A stretch of DNA of 13,163 bases from CAYGTK01 sp964352775. Lineage in GTDB: Bacteria; Bacteroidota; Bacteroidia; Chitinophagales; CAIOSU01. Below are positions 5,836-13,136 of the stretch, piece after piece. The stretch covers positions 1 through 13,163 of the forward strand of contig CAYGTK010000119.1 in the NCBI GenBank assembly GCA_964352775.1, read 5' to 3'. Position 1 is the first letter of the stretch. Each line of letters starts with the position of its first letter. A program made the translations under genes and the position numbers. The notes beneath the pieces were generated by a model. That model worked only from the letters and a program-made list of their open reading frames with translations, was not told where the DNA came from and made no database searches.

Positions 5836-5979
5836 AACGGTATGACTATTTAGTGAAACACAAAACTGCGTACCACCTACTGCCGACTGAAAACTGAAAA
5901 CTGCTTACTGAATCAGCCTTCCTCCTGAAAAATGAAGACCGACCCCAAGAGAGGGCTTTGTTTTTTGGGTGGAATGGCG
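5836..5979 (+). repeat. 144-bp dispersed repeat, copy B
   Basis: This is the partner of 2956-3099 (about 94% identity, no gaps). It lies between the divergent DUF2804 (-) and thioredoxin-like (+) genes, so its built-in terminator-like block (5921-5972) has no obvious upstream gene to terminate. That fits an inserted element better than a gene-specific terminator. The palindrome at its left end is complete here (5821-5846) and degenerate in copy A. The rest of 5760-6132 holds only ACTGCC-type low-complexity DNA and the promoter-like box at 6089. Confidence 0.92.
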
Positions 5980-6088
5980 GCTGCCATGGAAATTCGCTTT
6001 GCTGCTATTGCAACCAGCCAGCTTGCCCTGCTGCCTGCTACTGACCGCTAACTGACACACTCTATTCTAACTTCTGCCACCAATGAAC

Positions 6089-6096
6089 TATTTTTG
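6089..6096 (+). promoter_or_regulatory. Bacteroidota -7 promoter box TATTTTTG
   Basis: It matches TAnnTTTG, 36 nt upstream of the thioredoxin-like ATG at 6133, giving a leader of roughly 30 nt. The -33 element (TTTG/TTG) is not clear at the expected distance. Confidence 0.45.
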
Positions 6097-6132
6097 GCAT
6101 AGTATTGGTTAACAGATACATAAATTACTACA

Positions 6133-6696
6133 ATGAAGAATTTGATACTTATAGCATTGGCCGTAGCTACTTTGGCGGGTCTAGCATTTACCCCGGCAAC
6201 TACCCCAAGCACAGCAGGCGAGGGCGGTATTGAGTGGATGACCTTTGATGAGGCGGTAAAAGCTGCTAAAAAGAATAAAAAAGGCGACAAGAAAATATTC
6301 ATTGATCTATACACCGACTGGTGTGGCTGGTGTAAAGTAATGGACAAAAAGACCTTTGCAGATCCTACCATTGCTGCTTATATGAATGCTAATTTCTACG
6401 CCGTTAAGTTCAATGCCGAGCAGAAAGGCGTGATAGACTTTAATGGTAAGGAATACAAGTTTGTAGCCAGTGGAAAGAGAGGCTACCATGAGCTGGCTGC
6501 CAATTTGGTAGATGGACGTATGTCGTACCCATCGTTCGTTATTTTAGATGGCGACTTTAAGCGCTTAGAAGTTTTAGCTGGTTTTCAAGACCCTGCCAAG
6601 TTCGACCCTAAGTTGAAATACTACGGTGGCGACCACTACAAAACGAAAGACTACCAAACCTTCTATCAGAAGTATCAGTCGCCGTTTACCAACTAG
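6133..6696 (+). CDS. Exported thioredoxin-fold protein with CGWC active site
   Basis: This 187-aa protein has an N-terminal signal sequence (MKNLILIALAVATLAGLAF), probably cleaved in the region 20-30. The active site is WCGWC at 63-67 (Cys64, Cys67) in YTDWCGWCK. The cis-Pro of the fold is in SYPSF (Pro133). The group resembles thioredoxin_7/DUF255-type thiol-disulfide proteins of Bacteroidota. An insert of about 35 residues (VIDFNGKEYKF...GYHELA) lies between the active site and the cis-Pro strand, as often in this group. It should act as a disulfide reductase or oxidase in the periplasm; the partner is unknown. The ATG fits the signal peptide. The next gene, a secreted T9SS protein, is 76 bp downstream. 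Confidence 0.9.
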   Translation: MKNLILIALAVATLAGLAFTPATTPSTAGEGGIEWMTFDEAVKAAKKNKKGDKKIFIDLYTDWCGWCKVMDKKTFADPTIAAYMNANFYAVKFNAEQKGVIDFNGKEYKFVASGKRGYHELAANLVDGRMSYPSFVILDGDFKRLEVLAGFQDPAKFDPKLKYYGGDHYKTKDYQTFYQKYQSPFTN

Positions 6697-6772
6697 TAGC
6701 GTACTTTACATATAGCTTTTTATGATAACGATGCTTAACTGCTTATTTTAGCGGTCCAAACCAGTATATATC

Positions 6773-7510
6773 ATGAAAAAGCTTTTATCTCTAGTTATCC
6801 TTTTATCTCTTGTTCTTTCTGCTAATGCGGAATTGAAGTTCCAGCAGTATAGCGAACAGGTGTTTGAAGGAGAGACCTATTTGATGGATATTGACCAAGA
6901 CGGCGTTAACGATTTTCGGTTTAGAGTTACCCAAGCATCTAGCTACGAGATAGAGATATTAGACACCGATAAGCAGATAGAGGTACTTAGTGCTAATTCT
7001 AACTTAGCTGCTGTACTCTCGCAAGGTGTGCCAATTGGAAACAATGCATGGAACCCAGCAGCACAAACAATATTTTTAACTGACTTTTTAGACCAAGGCG
7101 ATCGCTACATTGGTATAAGAGATGTGAGTGGTACAGGAGAAAATATAGGGTGGGTATCCCTTTTTATTTCGTCAGGAGCTGGAATAGTACTTCAGTCTAG
7201 TGGATTTGAGGATGAAGGTGTAGCCATTGAAACAGGTGAAATTTTTATTGAGCCAGTAGGTGTAAATGAAAACAACTGGAAAACCCTAGGCTTAAATGTA
7301 TTACAGCAAAAGTCGAGCTTTACCATTACCAACAGCTCTACAGAAAGCTTTCAATTAGTAGTGATGAATGTATCGGGCAAGCAGGTGGCTAGTACTACAT
7401 TAAGCAACTCAGCTACTATTAGCGACTTACTACCAGGTATGTACATTGCCACAGTAATAGACCCACGCAGCAAAAGCATTGCCGCTACTCGCAAGGTGAT
7501 GGTTTACTAG
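6773..7510 (+). CDS. Secreted protein with T9SS type A sorting domain
   Basis: This 245-aa protein has a clear signal peptide (MKKLLSLVILLSLVLSANA, cleaved before Glu20). The mature part starts with a Ca-binding-like loop DIDQDGVND (39-47). A beta-rich region of about 110 residues (IGIRDVSGTGENIGWVSL) follows that I cannot assign. The C-terminal ~75 residues have T9SS sorting-domain features: FTITNSS, then FQLVVMNVSGKQV, then LLPGMYIATV and a final RKVMVY. It is expected to cross the outer membrane through the type IX system and be released or attached at the surface. It ends two bases before the stop of trmH on the other strand. No strong promoter box is seen; TAGCTTTT at 6713-6720 is a partial match. 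Confidence 0.88.
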   Translation: MKKLLSLVILLSLVLSANAELKFQQYSEQVFEGETYLMDIDQDGVNDFRFRVTQASSYEIEILDTDKQIEVLSANSNLAAVLSQGVPIGNNAWNPAAQTIFLTDFLDQGDRYIGIRDVSGTGENIGWVSLFISSGAGIVLQSSGFEDEGVAIETGEIFIEPVGVNENNWKTLGLNVLQQKSSFTITNSSTESFQLVVMNVSGKQVASTTLSNSATISDLLPGMYIATVIDPRSKSIAATRKVMVY

Positions 7511-7512
7511 CG

Positions 7513-8124
7513 CTAGTCTTCCTTAAATCTTCTGCGCCAGAATATTTGGCTTTGCTCCCATTCTTTAAACAGTCGGGTATACTCGGTTTCGCTCATTCGG
7601 GAGCTATTGTATAGTCCCTTTGCATGCCGTTGTCGGCTAGCTTCATAAACTGATACTGCGCAGGCTACGGATATGTTCAGGCTTTGTATCATGCCCATTT
7701 GGGGTATAATAAAGTTGCCATCGGCGTAGCTCAATATCTCATCGCTTAGTCCGCTATGCTCATTACCAAATAGCAGCGCAATGGGTTCGGTAAGGTCCAG
7801 TTCATACAAGCCCGTAGCATCTTCTGATAGGTGGGTGGCAAATATGCGTTTGTAGCGATCTTTCACTACAGTTAGGCAAGTTTTCACATCGCTAAAGCGG
7901 TGCACATCTACCCATTTGTTAGCCCCGGCAGAAGTGGTTTTGCTTATTTCACGTTCTTTATCTGTGGTGTTTATTTCATACACATCTTGTATTCCCACAG
8001 CATCGCAACTGCGCAAAACGGCTGCAATATTATGCGGATCGTGCACGTTTTCCAGCACAACGGTCAAGTCGGGTTGGCGATGGCTTAAAACTTTTTTAAA
8101 CTTGTCTTCTCGTTCAGGGGTCAC
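7513..8124 (-). CDS. trmH: tRNA (guanosine-18-2'-O)-methyltransferase, SPOUT/TrmH family
   Basis: This 203-aa enzyme methylates a ribose 2'-OH in tRNA, most likely G18, using SAM bound in a trefoil knot. The three SpoU motifs are present: NVHDPHNIAAVLR (26-38, with Asn32 and Arg38), LLFGNEHSGLS (117-127, with Glu122) and IIPQMGMIQSLNISVA (139-154, with Asn150). The N-terminus (TPEREDKF...RQPDLTVVLE) aligns with that of E. coli TrmH from memory. The start is GTG at 8124: an in-frame stop codon lies directly upstream and no early ATG exists. The short basic C-terminal tail (FWRRRFKED) fits RNA contact. The gene is divergent from the AsmA-like gene (44 bp apart) and convergent with the T9SS protein. 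Confidence 0.9.
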   Translation of the reverse strand: MTPEREDKFKKVLSHRQPDLTVVLENVHDPHNIAAVLRSCDAVGIQDVYEINTTDKEREISKTTSAGANKWVDVHRFSDVKTCLTVVKDRYKRIFATHLSEDATGLYELDLTEPIALLFGNEHSGLSDEILSYADGNFIIPQMGMIQSLNISVACAVSVYEASRQRHAKGLYNSSRMSETEYTRLFKEWEQSQIFWRRRFKED

Positions 8125-8168
8125 TTATCTATTTCGCTTTAGTAACTTGGTAAAAATAACTCGCTTTC

Positions 8169-11018
8169 ATGGCAAAGAAAAAACGTTCTAAACTCAAAGC
8201 TGCTAAACAGGCTAGTATTGGCCTTACCGCTTTGGTGGTAATACTTGCAATTGCACTAGTAGCCATTCCTTACTTTTTTAAGGATGAGATATTTGCTATG
8301 GTTAAGCAAGAGATAAACAAACAGCTGAATGCAGAGGTGTTTATTGACGACTTCGACCTATCGCTTATTCGCGATTTCCCCAACTTACAAGCTAAGCTGG
8401 ATAAAGTAGTGGTGATAGGCATGGGCAACTTTGCTGGAGATACCTTGGCCAATATTGGGTCGTTCGAATTGAGCTTTGATGTGAAAAAGGTATTTGCAGG
8501 TGAATACGTTATTAGCTCCTTAAGCATTGATAAGCCCTACCTGAACCTAGTAATACTAGAAGATGGTAACAACAGCTTTGATGTAATGAAAAAGAGTAGT
8601 CAGCAGGCTAAAGAAGTAGAGAATACTACGGAAGCCTACCAACTATCGCTAAATGATTACCGAATAACGGATGGCCGTATAGTATTTGATGATAGAATGG
8701 GAGGTATATATGCCTATTTGAGCGACTTGGACCATAATGGTACTGGTGATTTTACTGCCGACCTATTTACGCTAGATACCAAAACTACCATTGAGAGCCT
8801 TACTTATAAGCAAGATGGTGTGGCCCTAATTAACAAGGCCAAACTTGACTTGGACATGCTGCTTGAAATGGACCAGGTAAACCAAAAGTATACCCTAAGA
8901 GACAACAAGCTACAACTGAACGACCTTGGCCTGAACTTAGATGGATTTGTACAGCTAATAGATACCTCGGCTATTGATATGGACTTGAAATTTAGCACGG
9001 TAGAAACCAGCTTTAAAAGTCTACTATCAATGATACCTGGTGCGTACACCAAAGACTTTGATGGAGTAAAAGCCAGCGGCCAGTTAGAGTTAGAAGGCTT
9101 TGCCACAGGAAGGCTACAAGGGGAGAGCTACCCAGCATTTGGGATACACTTAAAGGTAGATGAGGGCAGTTTTCAGTATCCTGACCTACCTACTGCGGTT
9201 ACCAATATATTCATGGACTTGATAGTAAAGAACGAAGGTGGAGACTTAGATAATACTATTGTAGATCTTATGAAGCTGAACATGAAATTGGGTGCAGAGC
9301 CTGTTTTAGTTAAAGCTTTAGTGTCTACTCCCATCTCAGATCCTAACGTAGATGTTACCGTAAAGGGAACGGTAGACTTAGCCCGCTTGACCAGCTACAT
9401 GCCACTTGGTGATGATGTAGAATTGCGTGGAGGATTAGTAGCCGACCTAAAAGCGAAGACAAGGCTATCGTACATAGAACAAGAGCGCTATGCGAATATA
9501 TATGCCAACGGCAAGTTCGACCTAAGCGATGTGTACTACAAGGATGCTACCATGAGCGATGCTTTGGCGGTAAAACAGTTGAGCGCTAATTTCACCTCTA
9601 CAGGTCAGCCAACTAACGCGCCTGAAGGGCAGAATTACAATATGAATGCCAGCATAGCTGGAAAGGGTATTGTTTATAACGACCCTTCGCTTCCAGCCCC
9701 TGCTAATATAAGTTCGGTATCGCTAAAGGTAAGCCCGGCTATTGCCACCTTGGAGAATTTGGACCTTACTATTGGTGATAGCGACCTATCTATAAGTGGA
9801 AATGTGAAGAATGTATTGGCCTTAGCCTTAACGGATGATGCACCAGTAGCAGGAGACCTAACAGTACGGTCTAAGCGCTTTAATGCTAATGAATGGATAA
9901 GTGGAGAAGAGGAGCCTGAGGCAACCGAAACGGAAGAATCATCAGATGTAACTGTTCCCGATAATGTAGATCTGAAGTTGAACCTACAAATACAAGAACT
10001 GCTTTATGAAGACCTAACACTTAGTAATGTGAACGGTAGTGCCGTAGTAGCCAATGAGGCAGCTGAGTTACAAGGGCTATCTGCAAACTTACTAGGCGGA
10101 AATGCTAAGTTGAGCGGAAGTTATGCCACACCAGGTGGAAGTGAGCCTAAAGTGGCATTTAAGTACAACGTTAATAATATAGATGCCAAGCAGGCTTTTG
10201 GTGCTTTTAATACAGTAGAACAGTTAGCACCTATTGCCAACAAGTTATCGGGAACCTTCAATTCTAACATGGATATGACGGGAACGATGAACGAGTTGCT
10301 AGACCTAGACTTAAAGACATTATTAGCTAATGGCATAGTCGACCTTCAGAATGCTAAGTTATCAGACATAAAAGTACTGACCATGCTGGCTGATAAGTTC
10401 AAGTTAGAGCAATTCCGCACGCTAGACCTTAACCGAGTGATGACCGTGTTTGAGATAATTGATGGTAGGGTAGAGGTGGAGCCTTTTGATATGAAAGTGC
10501 AAGACCTGGCCATGAATATATTCGGTTCGCACGGGTTGGATAATACTATGGACTATACTATGCTAATTGATATACCTCGCGAGAAACTGGGAGGCGCTAG
10601 CGATTACGTAGGTGGATTGTTAGACAATGCCAAAATACCAGGACTGAGCTCGAGTAATATGCCCGCTATGCTAAGCTTTAATGTAGGCATAGCAGGTGAT
10701 ATGGACGACCCAAAGATCACCATAAAACCTGCTACTGGCTCTATGGCACAGTCGCTAAAAGACCAAGCCAAGGCCGAAGCCCAGCAAGCAGCGGCTGAAG
10801 CTAAAGCCAAACTAAAAGCAGAGGCTGATAAACGTAAGGCAGCAGCCGAAAAGCAAGCTCGTGATGCAGCTAATAAGGCTAAAGCCGATGCAGAACGAAG
10901 AGCGCGAGAAGAAGCCGCTAAAGCCAAGAAGAAAGCAGAAGAAGCTGCTCGTAAAGCCAAAGAAGAGGCCAAGAACAAGGCCAAGGATGTGTTTAATGGA
11001 TGGAAAAAACCCAAGTGA
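8169..11018 (+). CDS. AsmA-family envelope protein with Lys/Ala/Glu-rich C-terminal tail
   Basis: This 949-aa protein has a basic N-terminus and one membrane helix (about 16-37, SIGLTALVVILAIALVAIPY). The next segment (IDDFDLSLIRDFPNLQAKLDKVVV, then ISSLSIDKPYLNLVILEDG) is typical of AsmA. A long repetitive beta-strand region follows, with family-like pieces such as LNRVMTVFEIIDGRVEVEPFDM before residue ~800. Such proteins are thought to bridge the envelope and help move lipids or keep outer membrane balance. An acidic linker (SGEEEPEATETEES) lies near 577-590. Residues ~865-949 form a highly charged Ala/Lys/Glu helix resembling TolA domain II. The N-terminal helix puts the bulk in the periplasm. 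Its TGA overlaps the ATG of menI. Confidence 0.88.
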   Translation: MAKKKRSKLKAAKQASIGLTALVVILAIALVAIPYFFKDEIFAMVKQEINKQLNAEVFIDDFDLSLIRDFPNLQAKLDKVVVIGMGNFAGDTLANIGSFELSFDVKKVFAGEYVISSLSIDKPYLNLVILEDGNNSFDVMKKSSQQAKEVENTTEAYQLSLNDYRITDGRIVFDDRMGGIYAYLSDLDHNGTGDFTADLFTLDTKTTIESLTYKQDGVALINKAKLDLDMLLEMDQVNQKYTLRDNKLQLNDLGLNLDGFVQLIDTSAIDMDLKFSTVETSFKSLLSMIPGAYTKDFDGVKASGQLELEGFATGRLQGESYPAFGIHLKVDEGSFQYPDLPTAVTNIFMDLIVKNEGGDLDNTIVDLMKLNMKLGAEPVLVKALVSTPISDPNVDVTVKGTVDLARLTSYMPLGDDVELRGGLVADLKAKTRLSYIEQERYANIYANGKFDLSDVYYKDATMSDALAVKQLSANFTSTGQPTNAPEGQNYNMNASIAGKGIVYNDPSLPAPANISSVSLKVSPAIATLENLDLTIGDSDLSISGNVKNVLALALTDDAPVAGDLTVRSKRFNANEWISGEEEPEATETEESSDVTVPDNVDLKLNLQIQELLYEDLTLSNVNGSAVVANEAAELQGLSANLLGGNAKLSGSYATPGGSEPKVAFKYNVNNIDAKQAFGAFNTVEQLAPIANKLSGTFNSNMDMTGTMNELLDLDLKTLLANGIVDLQNAKLSDIKVLTMLADKFKLEQFRTLDLNRVMTVFEIIDGRVEVEPFDMKVQDLAMNIFGSHGLDNTMDYTMLIDIPREKLGGASDYVGGLLDNAKIPGLSSSNMPAMLSFNVGIAGDMDDPKITIKPATGSMAQSLKDQAKAEAQQAAAEAKAKLKAEADKRKAAAEKQARDAANKAKADAERRAREEAAKAKKKAEEAARKAKEEAKNKAKDVFNGWKKPK

Positions 11019-11449
11019 TGATCTGGAAACGTAAGCCTACTGTTGAGGCATTAAATAGTTTTAACCCCAACACTATGGGTGGCCACATAGGCCTAGAATT
11101 CACTGAAGTAGGAGATGATTACCTAAAAGCTACTTTACCTGTTGACCACCGCACCATTCAGCCCTATGGATTGATACATGGCGGTGCTAATGTAGTTTTA
11201 GCCGAAACACTAGGCAGTGTAGCCGGTGGCCTGTGTGTTGATTTTCCAGAGTACGGAGTAGTAGGAGTGGAAGTGAACGCCAATCACGTGCGCTCAGCAC
11301 GCAGTGGTAAGGTAGAGGGTATAGTTACACCCATCAAGGTGGGTAGCAAGATACACGTGTGGGAGATAAAGATATATAACGAAAAAAAAGCGTTAACCTG
11401 TGTGAGCAGATTAACGCTTGCTGTTATTCGTTTGAATAAAGGTAAGTAG
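11018..11449 (+). CDS. menI: Hotdog-fold thioesterase, 1,4-dihydroxy-2-naphthoyl-CoA hydrolase (MenI/YdiI type)
   Basis: This 143-aa protein closely resembles E. coli YdiI: MIWKRK start, GDDYLKATLPVD, RTIQPYGLIHGGANVVLAE, VNANHVRSAR and SRLT near the end. Catalytic residues of YdiI are in the same places (Gln48, His54, Glu63). The reaction is hydrolysis of DHNA-CoA to DHNA in menaquinone synthesis; related family members also hydrolyse other acyl-CoAs, so substrate is by homology. The frame is open back to 11000, but ATG 11018 matches the family start and overlaps the AsmA-like stop as TGATG. Inside its 3' end is a hairpin serving the opposite strand. Confidence 0.92.
   Translation: MIWKRKPTVEALNSFNPNTMGGHIGLEFTEVGDDYLKATLPVDHRTIQPYGLIHGGANVVLAETLGSVAGGLCVDFPEYGVVGVEVNANHVRSARSGKVEGIVTPIKVGSKIHVWEIKIYNEKKALTCVSRLTLAVIRLNKGK
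11382..11419 (-). terminator. Intrinsic terminator for rplS, inside the menI coding sequence
   Basis: A 9-bp perfect stem, AAGCGTTAA (11388-11396) and TTAACGCTT (11411-11419), has a 14-nt loop. On the - strand the stem runs directly into eight T (complement of 11382-11389, the first two in the stem). It begins 42 nt past the rplS stop codon and matches an intrinsic terminator. The bases also encode the KKALTCVSRLTL part of MenI, so they serve two functions. Confidence 0.7.
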
Positions 11450-11460
11450 GTAAGTAAGGT

Positions 11461-11811
11461 TTATTTTACTCTACGCTCCTTAATACGAGCTGCTTTACCT
11501 TTCAATGCACGTAGATAGAATATACGGGCACGACGTACTTTACCAGTACGGTTCAGTTCAATTTTTTCAATGTTTGGCGAGCAAACAGGAAAGATACGCT
11601 CTACACCTACACCGTTCGATATTTTACGAACAGTAAATGTTTCTACTAATCCAGAACCACGACGTTGCAACACATCACCACGGAAAGGCTGCACACGCTC
11701 CTTACTTCCTTCCTTTATCTTGTAATAAACAGTTACGTTATCACCTGCTTTGAATGCCGGGTGGTTCACCACTGGCTTCATTTCCTGCTCTAGTTGCTTT
11801 ACTGCATCCAT
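11461..11811 (-). CDS. rplS: 50S ribosomal protein L19
   Basis: This 116-aa basic protein has the usual length. Family pieces are FKAGDNVTVYYKIKEGSKERVQPFRGDVLQRRGSG (about 20-54 in total), FTVRKISNGVGVERIFP, and KVRRARIFYLRALKGKAARIKE near the end. L19 sits at the interface of the 30S and 50S subunits. The gene follows trmD by 48 bp, an order common in bacteria. It has its own -7-type box (11842-11849) and a terminator beyond its end in menI. It is convergent with menI, with 11 bp between stops. Confidence 0.97.
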   Translation of the reverse strand: MDAVKQLEQEMKPVVNHPAFKAGDNVTVYYKIKEGSKERVQPFRGDVLQRRGSGLVETFTVRKISNGVGVERIFPVCSPNIEKIELNRTGKVRRARIFYLRALKGKAARIKERRVK

Positions 11812-11841
11812 GATATAAGATCAATTTTTTGAAAGAGATGG

Positions 11842-11849
11842 CAAAGATA
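11842..11849 (-). promoter_or_regulatory. rplS promoter -7 box TATCTTTG
   Basis: It is a perfect TAnnTTTG box on the - strand, 30 nt before the ATG of rplS, in the short gap after trmD. The surrounding 12 bases (CCTTATCTTTGC) are the same as those upstream of trmD. The -33 element is unclear. Confidence 0.55.
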
Positions 11850-11859
11850 AGGTAAATAT

Positions 11860-12555
11860 TTATTTTTCGCTACCACTGTCGGGTAATAAAATGTCGGGTC
11901 GGCGTGCCTTTGTCCGCTCTAGGGCTTTATCGTATCGCCATTCCTCTATTTTTCCATCATTACCAGAAAGTAAAATGGGTGGAACTTCGTGTCCCTCGTA
12001 GTTCGCAGGGCGTGTATATACTGGTGGTGCCAGCATATCATCTTGAAAGGAATCAAATAGTGCAGAGGTCTCATCGCCTAACACACCAGGTAGTAATCTG
12101 CCTAGGGCATCTACTAATACTAGTGCAGGTAATTCTCCACCTGAAAGCACATAATCACCAATGGAGATCTCTTTAGTGATGAACAGGTCACGTATACGCT
12201 CATCTATGCCTTTGTAGTGCCCACACAGTAAAATGATGTTACTCAGCTGCGATAACTGGTTACAGGTTTTCTGCTCTAATACCTGTCCATCGGGAGTAAG
12301 GTATATTACCTCGTCGTAGTCTCTCTGTGCTTTTAACTCGTTAATGCATTTGGCTATTGGGGGTATCATCATTACCATACCTGCACCACCGCCATACTGG
12401 TAGTCGTCTACTTGTTGATATTTGCCATCAGCATAGTCGCGAAGGCTGTGCGTATGTACTTCTAATAATCCCTTGTCTTGCGCTCGCTTCATTATAGAAT
12501 GGCTCAAGGGGCTAACTAAAAGATCGGGAACTACAGATATGATGTCTATGCGCAT
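11860..12555 (-). CDS. trmD: tRNA (guanine-37-N1)-methyltransferase
   Basis: This 231-aa SPOUT enzyme methylates N1 of G37 next to the anticodon with SAM and prevents +1 frameshifting. Hallmarks are MRIDIISVVPDLL at the start, YGGGAGMVM (54-62), CGHYKGIDERI (111-121) and SIGDYVLSGGELPA (131-144) of the trefoil knot. The DSF at 168-170 carries the conserved Asp, and YTRPANYEG (180-188) follows. The length is normal. rplS is directly downstream; rpsP and rimM, often upstream in other bacteria, are not here. A perfect -7 box lies 17 nt before the ATG. Confidence 0.97.
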   Translation of the reverse strand: MRIDIISVVPDLLVSPLSHSIMKRAQDKGLLEVHTHSLRDYADGKYQQVDDYQYGGGAGMVMMIPPIAKCINELKAQRDYDEVIYLTPDGQVLEQKTCNQLSQLSNIILLCGHYKGIDERIRDLFITKEISIGDYVLSGGELPALVLVDALGRLLPGVLGDETSALFDSFQDDMLAPPVYTRPANYEGHEVPPILLSGNDGKIEEWRYDKALERTKARRPDILLPDSGSEK

Positions 12556-12571
12556 AGTGGTAATACTAAAG

Positions 12572-12579
12572 CAAAGATA
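12572..12579 (-). promoter_or_regulatory. trmD promoter -7 box TATCTTTG
   Basis: It is a TAnnTTTG match on the - strand, 16 bases before the trmD start codon, which gives a very short leader. It sits in the 62-bp gap after the 61-aa gene. The local sequence is shared with the rplS promoter. No clear -33 element is seen. Confidence 0.55.
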
Positions 12580-12617
12580 AGGGGAATAATAAAGATGTGT
12601 GAAGTACTGGAGCTATA

Positions 12618-12803
12618 TTAGGACTTTACAGGTGCCAATTGATATTGCTTACCAAATTGGTCTAGTATCCAATGCTCTAGTTCTTTTATTTCAGGAAGGC
12701 GAAGATAGCGAAGGGCCTTGTTTAGTTCTCGCTCGAACAATTGTTGATCGAAACTTACTTTCTTAAGTATGGTCTTGGTGTATTCTAGCATCTCCGTTTT
12801 CAT
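12618..12803 (-). CDS. Conserved 61-aa Bacteroidota protein of unknown function
   Basis: From ATG 12803 the product is MKTEMLEYTKTILKKVSF followed by a helical DQQLFERELNKALRYL and a WILDQFGKQY tail. It is probably an all-helical cytosolic protein. I recall similar short Bacteroidota proteins (YxKTILxKVSFD...) but know no function. The frame is open further upstream to 12911. However, a strong AAGGAGG lies just before ATG 12803, and the upstream stretch looks non-coding, so the short form is preferred. It lies upstream of trmD in the same direction. Confidence 0.75.
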   Translation of the reverse strand: MKTEMLEYTKTILKKVSFDQQLFERELNKALRYLRLPEIKELEHWILDQFGKQYQLAPVKS

Positions 12804-12806
12804 TGA

Positions 12807-12813
12807 ACCTCCT
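12807..12813 (-). promoter_or_regulatory. Strong Shine-Dalgarno AAGGAGG deciding the start of the 61-aa gene
   Basis: On the - strand the sequence reads AAAAAAGGAGGTTCAATG, a near-perfect Shine-Dalgarno with short spacing. Clear SD sequences are unusual in Bacteroidota and are not evident for the other genes here. It fixes the start at 12803. Confidence 0.7.
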
Positions 12814-12883
12814 TTTTTGTTGTTATAAGTATACGAAATGTAAACTCCATTTCCAATCAACTTAGTACTTATGCGCTTAGTAT

Positions 12884-12951
12884 TTATCCACAATTGTCCT
12901 ATAAGCCGCACCGTGTTAGCTTAACACTAAGCCTATAGATGCTTATACACC
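12884..12951 (+). other. DnaA-box-like sites (TTATCCACA and TTATACACC)
   Basis: A perfect consensus DnaA box, TTATCCACA, is at 12884-12892. A one-mismatch box, TTATACACC, is at 12943-12951 in the same orientation. They are followed by an AT-rich stretch (about 12955-13050). Two sites could be chance, and no dnaA gene is in the window. Confidence 0.3.
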
Positions 12952-13104
12952 TGTATTATTTATTTTTATCTATTGTTTTGTTAAGTGGCTGATTTTCAGC
13001 TTTTTGAAATTGAAAATTAATTATTTTGATAATACAAATGATATTTTCTTTGTCGTTCGATACTTACTGTTTGCCGATAAAAAGGGAGGCTTTAACGAAT
13101 TGAC

Positions 13105-13136
13105 TTGATGTATAGGATTTGAAACCAATACATTTG
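13105..13136 (+). promoter_or_regulatory. Bacteroidota promoter reading off the right edge
   Basis: TTG at 13105-13107 is followed after 21 nt by TACATTTG at 13129-13136, fitting the TTG/TAnnTTTG pattern. Transcription would start near 13142. An ATG at 13159 (ATGAC at the very end) could be the start of the gene it serves. The region 12804-13163 otherwise holds no gene, only AT-rich DNA and a small GCTGA/TCAGC hairpin (12988-13000). Confidence 0.5.

Noticed and set aside
10604..11014. 136-aa Ala/Ser/Leu-rich frame on the - strand opposite the AsmA-like tail
   Set aside because: It is a mirror of the GCT/AAA/GAA-rich tail codons on the coding strand; the hydrophobic look is an artefact of that composition.
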